This document shows, in pieces, positions 52,434-59,954 of a stretch of 64,000 bases of DNA; the stretch's first letter is position 1, and every line of letters starts with the position of its first letter. The position numbers and the translations under genes were made by a program. A model generated the notes under the pieces. The model was not told where the DNA came from and made no database searches. It saw only the letters and a program-made list of their open reading frames with translations. The DNA comes from Pandoraea bronchicola (GTDB lineage: Bacteria > Pseudomonadota > Gammaproteobacteria > Burkholderiales > Burkholderiaceae), in contig NZ_CABPST010000002.1 in NCBI RefSeq assembly GCF_902459805.1, positions 1 to 64,000 on the forward strand, in the 5' to 3' direction.

Positions 52434-53516
52434 TTAGGGTGCCGCTGCTTTGCGTGCCGCCAGCGTTGCCGTCGACAGTGGGCCCGCGAACTGACGCAAG
52501 ACGGCATGCCAGTACGGAATCGCCGGCCCGCCGGTCGGTTGGGCGGCATCGATTTGCGGCAAGAGATGCCAGGGCGCTGTCGGGTACTGGTGATGCACGC
52601 GGTGCAGGTGCTGGTTGAGCAGCAGGGCGCGGCCCGGCGCGGGGGCCAGGAAGTTGCGTGCGCGTGCCGGCTCGTCCATTGCCACGCCATAGTGCGGCAG
52701 GTTGTCGGCGATTGACAGCCAGATGCCGCGCGCGGCGAACGTCGCCACAAACACGGGCCACCAGGGGCCATATGTCCAGAGGGCCACGGCCAGCGCGGCG
52801 AGCAGGACAAGGAAGTCGCGCCGAATCCGGTGACGACGGATCGGATCGGACGCGAACATGACGACGCGGCGGCGTACGTCCTCGTCTTCCGGATCACCGC
52901 CAAGCGCGCTCAGGGCGAGTGCGGGCAGACGCCTGACGGGCAACCACGAGATGACGGGGGCCAAGACTTCCGCGAGCCACATGCCGCCAAGCAGCCGCAA
53001 CTGGTAGCCGAGCCACTTCTGTGCGCGAAGGGGCAGTGGCGCATTGTCGGGCAGCGTTGAAATATCGGGGCGATCGAAGGGCTGGCGCGTAAAGCGGTGA
53101 TGCATCAGATGCCCGAACCGCATGATCTCGAACGGCAGGCCGAGCAACAGGGAGAGCGCGCGGCCCGTGCGCTCATTGGCGCGCGCCTTCAGACGCAACT
53201 GGCCGTGGATGGACTCGTGGATCAGACCCCAGTGCATGGGGGTGAGCACCAGCACGGGAATCAGCGTCCAGGCCGCGACCTCGCCCCAATGGCGCAGTGC
53301 CCAGCCCAGTCCCAGCCATTGCCAGAGCCCGGTGAATCCCGTCAGACCGATGAGCCAGGGGTTCCAGCGCGACGGGCGGGCATGACGCCACAAAGCGGGA
53401 GACGCAAGGGTCTCGTTGGCGAGGGGGGGCGGCAGGTCAAGCGATAAGGGGGTAACAGAAACAGCGGCGGACGTGGCGGTGTCGATCTCTGCCGGACGCG
53501 CAACGACATTCTCCAT
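52434..53516 (-). CDS. Membrane fatty acid desaturase
   Basis: A 360-residue integral-membrane desaturase or hydroxylase of the FA_desaturase family. The three diiron histidine boxes are intact: HESIHG near residue 100, HLMHHR near 140 and HRVHHQYP near 308. Four or so hydrophobic segments surround them. The exact substrate (acyl chain, carotenoid or other) is not resolved. ATG 53516 (MENVVARPAE) is the start. It stands between the iron operon, divided from it by the hairpin at 52369, and the formate genes, and appears to be a single-gene unit. Confidence 0.9.
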   Translation of the reverse strand: MENVVARPAEIDTATSAAVSVTPLSLDLPPPLANETLASPALWRHARPSRWNPWLIGLTGFTGLWQWLGLGWALRHWGEVAAWTLIPVLVLTPMHWGLIHESIHGQLRLKARANERTGRALSLLLGLPFEIMRFGHLMHHRFTRQPFDRPDISTLPDNAPLPLRAQKWLGYQLRLLGGMWLAEVLAPVISWLPVRRLPALALSALGGDPEDEDVRRRVVMFASDPIRRHRIRRDFLVLLAALAVALWTYGPWWPVFVATFAARGIWLSIADNLPHYGVAMDEPARARNFLAPAPGRALLLNQHLHRVHHQYPTAPWHLLPQIDAAQPTGGPAIPYWHAVLRQFAGPLSTATLAARKAAAP

Positions 53517-53669
53517 GGGGTCTCCGTGACGTTGGGGGCCGCGTGCTGGACGCCAAGATACGCAGATCGGGTATGGCCAGACACGGTGGCGACGAGTGTA
53601 AGTCGCGTCTCGGGATGGAAATATGTCAGTCGCGTTGCAGTGCCTTACTTGCGGGGCCTTTCCGGCGGC

Positions 53670-53942
53670 TCACCTCAGACTGTCGCACTGCGAGACGCCG
53701 GCGTCAGTCAGGCGCGCGAGCCGCAGTCCCCGTTGGCCGTCTTCGAGCGAGATCCAGCCGGCGTCGGTGAGCACGCTGAGATAACGCAGCAGCGTGCTCA
53801 TGGGCAGTGCGCAGCGCTTCGCGAGCCGCGCGAGCGAGAGCGACTCGCGGCCTTCCCGGCGGCCATCGGCCAACGTCACGAGCAAGCGCGCCAGGTCCTG
53901 CTCGACCTGCGCGAGACGGGTGCCGGCACCTCCATCATCCAT
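53670..53942 (-). CDS. Small winged-helix protein overlapping FdhF/YdeP gene
   Basis: A 90-residue protein that reads as a winged helix-turn-helix: LAQVEQDLARLLVTLADG, then SLARLAKRCALPMSTLLRYLSVLTDAGW with a wing in ISLEDGQRGLRLARLT. It has no effector domain and may be a stand-alone DNA-binding protein or an accessory of the molybdoenzyme. ATG 53942 overlaps the end of the FdhF/YdeP gene by 8 bases and has TGGAG about 8 bases upstream, so it should be translated with it. I do not recognise a named family, and its target is unknown. Confidence 0.7.
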   Translation of the reverse strand: MDDGGAGTRLAQVEQDLARLLVTLADGRREGRESLSLARLAKRCALPMSTLLRYLSVLTDAGWISLEDGQRGLRLARLTDAGVSQCDSLR

Positions 53943-56247
53943 GACGGCGCTCCAGCAGCACAGGAATCGACTTCGACGTCGGCGTGCCGGCGTCATCGGC
54001 GGTGGCATCGAGCGGCACCAGCCCGTTGGTCTCGGGGTAGTAGGCCGCGATACAGCCGCGCGGAATGTCGTAGGCGACGAGCAGGAAGTCATCGGCACGT
54101 CGTGCAATGCCGTCGTGCCAGACACCTACGACGTCGACATGTTCGCCTGCGCGCAAGCCCTGGGCATCCAGATCCTCGATGTTCGCGAAGACGACGCGGC
54201 GTTGTCCGAACACGCCGCGATACCGGTCGTTCAGGCCGTAGATCGTGGTGTTGTATTGATCGTGCGAGCGGATCGTGGCGAGTTGCAGCACGTCGGCGCC
54301 GCGCTCGCCTGCCTGACGGCGCGCCACATCGATCGGCAACTCGCGCGGCAGTGCGTGCGTGGTGAAGTTGGCGCGCCCATTGGCCGTCAGCCACTGACGC
54401 TCCGACGGCGGCACGGCCAGCCGGAAGCCGCCGGGACGCCGCACGCGGCGGTTGAAATCTGCGAAATCGTCGAAGGTGGCGGCGATGGCGTCGCGAATGC
54501 GGTCGTAATCGTCCACGTACCAGTGCCAGTCGTCGTGGCCGCCGGGGGCGCGGCCCATCGTTGCCTGCGCCATGCCCGCCACGATGGCCGGTTCCGAGCG
54601 CAAATGCGCCGATGCCGGGGCATTGATGCCATACGACAGGTGAACCATGCTCATCGAGTCTTCAACAGTGACGCCTTGCACGGCACCCTTCTGCATGTCG
54701 ATTTCGGTGCGGCCGAGGCACGGCAGAATCAGCGCGTCGCGTCCATGAACGAGATGGCTGCGGTTGAGCTTGGTCGCCACGTGCACCGTCAGGTCGCACT
54801 GGCGCAGACCTTCCCAGGTGCGCGGCGTGTCGGGCGTGGCCATCGCGAAGTTGCCGCCCATGCCGATGAAAACCTTAATACGGCCGCCCAGCATGGCCGA
54901 GATCGTATCGACGACGCCAAGCCCTTCGCGTCGTGGCGGAGCGAAATCGAATACCTTGCCGAGCCGGTCGAGGAACGCGGCCGACGGCTTTTCATTGATG
55001 CCGACGGTGCGGTCGCCCTGCACATTGCTGTGGCCACGCACGGGGCACAGGCCCGCGCCGGGGCGTCCGATGTTGCCGCGCAGGAGCATCAGGTTGACGA
55101 TCATCTGAATGGTCGCCACAGCCTGCTTGTGCTGGGTGATGCCCATGCCCCACGTGGCGATGACGCGCTCGCCACGCAGATAGACGTCGGCAATCTGGCA
55201 CATTCGCGCTTGCGGCACGCCGGAAGCGCGCTCGAGATCGTCCCAGCGCTCGGCACGCACGTCGGCCGCGAAGTCCTCGAAGCCGTGGGTGTGTTCCGCG
55301 ATGAAGGCGTCGTCGAGCAGGGCAGGTTCGCCATTGGCGCGCGCCTCGCTGTCACGCGCCAGCACATGCTTGATGACACCTTTCACGAACGCAAAGTCGC
55401 CACCGCTCGACGGCGTGACGTAGTGACCGCTGATTGCGGTACCTCCCATGCTTAGCATTTCGGCCGGACGTTGCGGGTCGGCGAAGCGCTCCAACCCGCG
55501 TTCGTGCAGCAGATTGACCGACACGATGGTGGCGCCGCGCCGGGCGGCCTCGCGCAGTTCACCGAGCATGCGCGGGTGATTGGTGCCCGGGTTCTGTCCG
55601 AACAGCAGCAGCGTGTCGGCCAGCGCGAAGTCGTCGAGCGTGACCGTGCCCTTGCCAAGTCCCACGACCGGTGGCAAACCCACGCTCGTCGGCTCGTGGC
55701 ACATGTTCGAGCAGTCCGGGAAATTGTTGGTGCCGTACTGACGAACGAAGAGCTGATAGAGAAACGCGGCTTCGTTACTCGTGCGCCCGGAGGTATAGAA
55801 CGCAGCCTGATCGGGATCGGGCAGGGCGCGCAGGTGTTTGCCGATCAAGGCGAAGGCGTCGTCCCAGGCGATCGGGGTGTAGCGATCGGTGGTCGCGTCG
55901 TAACGCATGGGATGCGTGAGACGGCCGTAACCTTCGAGCGTGTAATCGTCGAGGGCGAGCAGGTCGGTCACGCTATGCTCGGCAAAAAATGCGGGCGTGA
56001 CGCGGCGCTTGGTGGCCTCGGCGGCGACGGCCTTGGCGCCGTTTTCACAGAATTCGAACGTCGAGGCGTGCTCTCGGTCGGGCCATGCACAGCCCGGACA
56101 GTCGAAGCCGCTGGGCTGGTTCGCGCTGAGCAGCGTGCGCGCGCCTTTGAGGGGAATGCCTTGGGTGACGAGTTGGATGGCGACGTTCTTGAGCGCGCCC
56201 CAACCACCAGCGGGACGATCGTACGGAGCAATTTTCGGGGCAGACAT
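53935..56247 (-). CDS. FdhF/YdeP family molybdopterin oxidoreductase
   Basis: A 770-residue molybdopterin enzyme of the FdhF/YdeP group (TIGR01701 type). The N-terminal cysteine motif is CPGCAWPD plus FCENGAKA, three Cys in place of the usual four of a 4Fe-4S site. The predicted molybdenum ligand Cys lies in NMCHEPTSVG, and cofactor-binding stretches include FGQNPGTNHPRML, NIGRPGAGLCPVRGHSNVQGD and the C-terminal YDIPRGCIAAYYPETN. There is no twin-arginine signal, so it is cytoplasmic. It resembles formate dehydrogenase H-like proteins of unknown substrate (YdeP is linked to acid resistance in E. coli). It is divergent from the ModE-like regulator. Confidence 0.9.
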   Translation of the reverse strand: MSAPKIAPYDRPAGGWGALKNVAIQLVTQGIPLKGARTLLSANQPSGFDCPGCAWPDREHASTFEFCENGAKAVAAEATKRRVTPAFFAEHSVTDLLALDDYTLEGYGRLTHPMRYDATTDRYTPIAWDDAFALIGKHLRALPDPDQAAFYTSGRTSNEAAFLYQLFVRQYGTNNFPDCSNMCHEPTSVGLPPVVGLGKGTVTLDDFALADTLLLFGQNPGTNHPRMLGELREAARRGATIVSVNLLHERGLERFADPQRPAEMLSMGGTAISGHYVTPSSGGDFAFVKGVIKHVLARDSEARANGEPALLDDAFIAEHTHGFEDFAADVRAERWDDLERASGVPQARMCQIADVYLRGERVIATWGMGITQHKQAVATIQMIVNLMLLRGNIGRPGAGLCPVRGHSNVQGDRTVGINEKPSAAFLDRLGKVFDFAPPRREGLGVVDTISAMLGGRIKVFIGMGGNFAMATPDTPRTWEGLRQCDLTVHVATKLNRSHLVHGRDALILPCLGRTEIDMQKGAVQGVTVEDSMSMVHLSYGINAPASAHLRSEPAIVAGMAQATMGRAPGGHDDWHWYVDDYDRIRDAIAATFDDFADFNRRVRRPGGFRLAVPPSERQWLTANGRANFTTHALPRELPIDVARRQAGERGADVLQLATIRSHDQYNTTIYGLNDRYRGVFGQRRVVFANIEDLDAQGLRAGEHVDVVGVWHDGIARRADDFLLVAYDIPRGCIAAYYPETNGLVPLDATADDAGTPTSKSIPVLLERRHG

Positions 56248-56432
56248 GACGCGAGTTCAGGCGGGGGTGGCTGGCACGGTGCGTCGAGAGGGGGCGCCTC
56301 GGCCAAGGACAAACGTTAACGTCAAATAGGCAAATTGATGCATAATTTGAGCGCATCGAGAGGGTGCTTGCATACTGATGTGAACGCAAAACACCCTGTA
56401 AATTCGACGTTTTCAGGCATCTTATCAGGATT

Positions 56433-56469
56433 TTGCATAGATACATTTATGCAATGAATAGCATATAAG
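56433..56469. promoter_or_regulatory. TTGCATA-N8-TATGCAA site before the ModE-like regulator
   Basis: TTGCATA (56433-56439) and TATGCAA (56448-56454) are a perfect 7-bp inverted pair, and the stretch 56448-56469 recurs upstream of fdsG with 19 of 22 bases identical. A further TTGCATA lies at 56368-56374, toward the divergent YdeP-type gene. The element runs into the ribosome site of the regulator, which suggests autoregulation. Confidence 0.75.
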
Positions 56470-56477
56470 GTGAATCA

Positions 56478-57551
56478 GTGAAGCAAATTTCCATCGCCCC
56501 GCAGCTCCGCTTTCGCCACGACGGCAACGATCTCCCGCTCGACAAGGTGTTGTCGCTGCTCACCGAAGTGCAGACGCATGGCAACTTGCAGGCAGCCAGC
56601 CAGGTACTCGGGCAGTCGTACCGCGGCGCGTGGGGGCACATTAAGGAAGTCGAATCGCTCATGGGGGCGCCCTTGCTGACGATGGCTCGTGGACGTGGTG
56701 CGGTGCTCACGCCGCTGGCCCAACGCCTGTTATGGGGGCAAAAGCGTTTGCAGGCACGGCTGGGGCCTCTGCTGGAGACGATGGCGTCGGAGTTGCAGAC
56801 GGAACTCGACGACCTGCTGCTGCAGGAGAGCGATCAGCTACGGCTTTTCGCGAGTCACGGATTGGCCGTCGCTGCGTTGGTCGAATTCGCGGGGCGCGCC
56901 GGCTTGCCCATCGACGTGAGCTATCGCGGCAGTATCGAAGCGATTGCGGCACTGGCGAAGCATGAGTGCGAAGTCGCGAGCTTTCATGTGCCGATCGGTG
57001 CGCTCGCGGAACCTGTGCTGGCTCACTACGGCCCCTTGCTCAAGGGCAAGTCGTATCGGGTGGCCGATGTCGCGTCTCGCCGTCTCGGGCTCATCGTTGC
57101 GCGAGGCAACCCGCTCGGTATCCGCTCGCTAGCCGACTTGCCGCGTACCGGGGCGAGGTTCGCCAACCGGGAGCGCGGGTCGGGCACGCGAATCATCTTC
57201 GATCTCCTGCTCGCGCGCGAAGGGATCGATCCGGCCGCCATTGCGGGCGCCGAGAACATCGAGTTCACGCATGCCGCCGTGGCCGCCTACATTGCGAGTG
57301 GCCGCGCCGACGCGGGACTTGCCATCGAAGCCGCAGCCAGTCAGTTCGGACTCGACTTTCTGCCGATCCTGACCGAGCGCTATTGCCTGATGTTCCCGGA
57401 GAGCGGCAGCGATTCTCCGCATCTGCAAGGACTGCTGGAGATTCTGCAAAGCGGGGAGTACCGGCAGGCGGTTCATGCCATTCCCGGCTACAGCGAAGCG
57501 GCGACGGGGCGCGTCACGCCGCTGGCCGAGGCGTTCCCTTCGTTGGGGTGA
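56478..57551 (+). CDS. ModE-like regulator with substrate-binding domain
   Basis: A 357-residue regulator with an N-terminal ModE-type helix-turn-helix (residues 20-85: HGNLQAASQVLGQSYRGAWGHI, then GAVLTPLAQRLLW) and a periplasmic-binding-protein-like C-terminal domain (PBP_like, about 115-340: LGLIVARGNPLGIRSLADLP, RFANRERGSGTRIIFDLLL, EFTHAAVAAYIASGRADAGLAIEAA, broken by normal turns). This architecture may sense molybdate or a related oxyanion, perhaps formate. GTG 56478 has AAGGTG upstream and fits the family start. It lies between the YdeP-type gene and fdsGBA, its probable targets. Cupriavidus has a regulator called FdsR at this position, but equivalence is not shown. Confidence 0.83.
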   Translation: MKQISIAPQLRFRHDGNDLPLDKVLSLLTEVQTHGNLQAASQVLGQSYRGAWGHIKEVESLMGAPLLTMARGRGAVLTPLAQRLLWGQKRLQARLGPLLETMASELQTELDDLLLQESDQLRLFASHGLAVAALVEFAGRAGLPIDVSYRGSIEAIAALAKHECEVASFHVPIGALAEPVLAHYGPLLKGKSYRVADVASRRLGLIVARGNPLGIRSLADLPRTGARFANRERGSGTRIIFDLLLAREGIDPAAIAGAENIEFTHAAVAAYIASGRADAGLAIEAAASQFGLDFLPILTERYCLMFPESGSDSPHLQGLLEILQSGEYRQAVHAIPGYSEAATGRVTPLAEAFPSLG

Positions 57552-57552
57552 T

Positions 57553-57576
57553 ATTGCATATGCAATTATTTGCATA
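57553..57576. promoter_or_regulatory. Overlapping TTGCATA/TATGCAA half-sites upstream of fdsG
   Basis: ATTGCATATGCAAT (57553-57566) is a perfect 14-bp palindrome holding both half-sites, and another TTGCATA sits at 57570-57576, 16 bases after the first. They begin two bases past the regulator stop codon. The same half-sites occur at 56368, 56433 and 56448. Confidence 0.75.
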
Positions 57577-57700
57577 TTATGAGTGCGGAGATTCATGCTG
57601 CTAGACGTCCGGCCAGTGCGGCTTGTGCCCGTGACTGCATGTTGCTGTGCAGCGAACGGCGCAAAAATGAACCATCGGTGTTTTCACGAGGCTTGTTGGG

Positions 57701-57740
57701 TGGGGGCATTTGGACTAATGTCCTAAGTGCCGAGCCCCCA
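57701..57740 (+). promoter_or_regulatory. Long imperfect hairpin in fds upstream region
   Basis: TGGGGGC (57701-57707) pairs with GCCCCCA (57734-57740); inside, GGAC-TAAT-GTCC (57712-57723) forms the tip. A competing GGCA/TGCC pairing overlaps the outer stem. The hairpin ends 18 bases before the second copy of the repeated element and 69 bases before fdsG. It may be an operator or an RNA leader structure. Confidence 0.6.
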
Positions 57741-57757
57741 GAAACGGGTTGTCATCA

Positions 57758-57779
57758 TATGCAATGAAGAACATATGAG
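57758..57779. promoter_or_regulatory. Second copy of the 22-base regulatory element, before fdsG
   Basis: This stretch matches 56448-56469 at 19 of 22 positions, including TATGCAATGAA and CATAT. It ends 29 bases before the fdsG start. The close repeat upstream of both the regulator and the fds operon supports shared control. Confidence 0.75.
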
Positions 57780-57808
57780 ACGCCGTTTTGCCTCAGGAGA
57801 TATTCGAG

Positions 57809-58291
57809 ATGGTGCCCACCTCTAATGCAACGCTTGCGCCGTTGCTGGCTCGCCACGCCGGCCGCGCGCACGAGTTGCTGCCGCTGTTGCATGCCTTGCA
57901 GGACAGCGATGGCTACGTCGACCCGGCGCATGTGCCGGCGATCGCCGACGCCCTGAATCTTTCACGCGCCGAAGTCCACGGCGTCATCACCTTCTATCAC
58001 CACTTCCGCAGCGCGCCGCCCCCGTCCACCGTGGTGCAGATCTGCCGTGCAGAGGCGTGCCGCAGTCGCGACGGCGAAGCGCTCGTCGCTCATGTTGAGG
58101 CGTGTACGGGGGCGCATATCGATGGCGAACCGTGTCACGGTGTTGGTATCGAGTCGGTGTATTGCCTTGGGCAATGCGCCTTGTCCCCGGCGGTGACGAT
58201 CAACGGCGAACTGCATGCGCGCGTAAGCCCGGCGCGGTTCGACGCCTTGTTGGCATCGGCGTCGGCGCCCAAGGAGGGGGGACATGTCTGA
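57809..58291 (+). CDS. fdsG: NAD-dependent formate dehydrogenase gamma subunit
   Basis: A 160-residue NuoE-like (24-kDa type) subunit with a thioredoxin-fold 2Fe-2S centre. The ligand cysteines are CRAEACRSR and, further on, CLGQCALSP. It passes electrons between the FdsB flavin subunit and the FdsA clusters. ATG 57809 has CAGGAGATATTCG upstream; an earlier frame from 57788 lacks a site. It overlaps fdsB by 8 bases. It is first in fdsG-fdsB-fdsA-fdhD-fdsD, the standard order of the soluble, oxygen-tolerant formate dehydrogenase of Cupriavidus and Rhodobacter. Confidence 0.94.
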   Translation: MVPTSNATLAPLLARHAGRAHELLPLLHALQDSDGYVDPAHVPAIADALNLSRAEVHGVITFYHHFRSAPPPSTVVQICRAEACRSRDGEALVAHVEACTGAHIDGEPCHGVGIESVYCLGQCALSPAVTINGELHARVSPARFDALLASASAPKEGGHV

Positions 58292-59924
58292 GCCTTCGAA
58301 GCAAGCGCCGTATCGCATCTATATCCCGCGCGATTCGGCTGCCCTGGCGTTAGGCGCGGACCGGCTCGCGGCTGCAGTGGCAACGGAAGCCGTCCGGCGA
58401 GGGGTTTCCGTCGAGATTGTTCGCAACGGCTCGCGAGGGTTGTTCTGGCTGGAGCCGCTTGTCGAAGTGGCGACACCGGCCGGGCGTGTTGGCTACAGCA
58501 ACGTGCAGGCAGCGCAGGTCGCCGGGCTTTTCGATAGCGGATGGCCTGCCCGCGCGATGCAAGACGCCGCGCGCGAATCTTCCGCTGAAGATCCCGACGG
58601 CAGTTGGGAAGCACCGATGCCCGCATGTGTCGGATTGGTCGACGCGATCCCGTATCTCGCGCGCCAGCAGCGTTTGACGTTTGCGCGTGTGGGCGTGACC
58701 GATCCGCTCGACCCGGCGGACTATGAAGCGCATGGCGGTCTGGCGGGGCTGCGCGCCTGTCTTGCGCTCGACGCCGAGGCCGCGTGCCAGACCGTGCTCG
58801 ACTCGGGGCTGCGTGGACGCGGCGGGGCGGCCTTTCCGGCAGGCATCAAATGGCGCACCGTGAGCCGTGCTCAATCGGCGTGCAAGTACGTCGTCTGCAA
58901 CGCCGACGAAGGCGACTCGGGCACATTTGCCGACCGGCTCATCATGGAGAGCGATCCGTTCGTACTCATCGAGGGGATGCTTATTGCTGCGCTGTCTGTC
59001 GGCGCGAGTGAGGGCATTGTCTACGTGCGCAGCGAGTATCCCCGCGCTATCGCGGCCCTCGAGGCCGCCATCGCCGTGGCGCGCCGCGAAGGCTGGCTCG
59101 GTGCCGATGTGCTGGGATCGGGGCGGGCGTGCGAGTTGCGGGTGGCCAAAGCCGCCGGGGCCTACATTTGCGGCGAGGAAACGGCGTTGCTGGAAAGTCT
59201 GGAAGGCAAGCGTGGCGTGGTGCGCGCGAAGCCGCCGATTCCCGCGCTGGCAGGGCTCTTCGGGCAACCGACACTAATCAATAACGTCATTACGCTGGCG
59301 AGCGTGCCGTTCATCTTCGCGCACGGCGCTGCGGTCTATCGCGAGTTCGGCATGGGCCGTTCGCAGGGCACGCTGCCGGTCCAGCTTGCGGGCAACATTC
59401 GCCGCGGCGGCCTTGTGGAGCTGGCGTTCGGGGTGACGCTGCGCACGCTGCTTGACGACTTTGGCGGCGGTACGGCGAGTGGGCGTCCCGCCAAGGCCAT
59501 TCAGGTCGGTGGCCCGCTGGGCGCGTATCTGCCGAGCGCGCAGTGGGATGTGCCGATGGACTACGAGGCCTATGCGGCGCTAGGGGCAGTCGTGGGTCAC
59601 GGCGGCGTGGTCGTGCATGACGACACGGCGGATCTCGCGGCGCTGGCCAGCTACGCGATGCAGTTCTGCGCACACGAGTCGTGCGGCAAATGCACGCCGT
59701 GCCGTATCGGGTCGACGCGCGGTGTCGAAGTGATCGATCGGATCCGGCGTGGGGATACGTCGTCGCGGCAGGTGCAACTGCTGCACGATCTTTGCGACAC
59801 GATGGTGGCGGGGTCGCTGTGTGCGATGGGCGGCATGACGCCGTTCCCGGTGCGCTCCGCGCTCGACCATTTCCCGGCGGACTTTGGTCTGCCCGATGGC
59901 GCCGGGGGCGCCGAAGCTGCCTGA
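58284..59924 (+). CDS. fdsB: NAD-dependent formate dehydrogenase beta subunit
   Basis: A 546-residue NuoF-like subunit. An N-terminal thioredoxin-like part (residues 1-120) precedes the FMN-binding GLRGRGGAAFPAG and CNADEGDSGTFADR. The NADH-site GAYICGEETALLESLEGKRG and a C-terminal 4Fe-4S motif CGKCTPCRIGS, with a later Cys in SLCAMGG, follow. It transfers electrons from the FdsA clusters to NAD+. ATG 58284 has AAGGAGGGGGGA right before it and overlaps fdsG, so translation is coupled. The fdsA gene starts 30 bases after its stop. Confidence 0.96.
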   Translation: MSEPSKQAPYRIYIPRDSAALALGADRLAAAVATEAVRRGVSVEIVRNGSRGLFWLEPLVEVATPAGRVGYSNVQAAQVAGLFDSGWPARAMQDAARESSAEDPDGSWEAPMPACVGLVDAIPYLARQQRLTFARVGVTDPLDPADYEAHGGLAGLRACLALDAEAACQTVLDSGLRGRGGAAFPAGIKWRTVSRAQSACKYVVCNADEGDSGTFADRLIMESDPFVLIEGMLIAALSVGASEGIVYVRSEYPRAIAALEAAIAVARREGWLGADVLGSGRACELRVAKAAGAYICGEETALLESLEGKRGVVRAKPPIPALAGLFGQPTLINNVITLASVPFIFAHGAAVYREFGMGRSQGTLPVQLAGNIRRGGLVELAFGVTLRTLLDDFGGGTASGRPAKAIQVGGPLGAYLPSAQWDVPMDYEAYAALGAVVGHGGVVVHDDTADLAALASYAMQFCAHESCGKCTPCRIGSTRGVEVIDRIRRGDTSSRQVQLLHDLCDTMVAGSLCAMGGMTPFPVRSALDHFPADFGLPDGAGGAEAA

Positions 59925-59954
59925 CGCGCATGCGCCGGTCAGAGAGGAGAACAC

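Noticed and set aside
53794-55455. Plus-strand frame opposite the YdeP-type gene
   Set aside because: Antisense shadow; the sense protein has cofactor motifs throughout.
57570-57767. 65-codon frame in the fds upstream region
   Set aside because: Overlaps the repeated half-sites and hairpin; no ribosome site or family resemblance.
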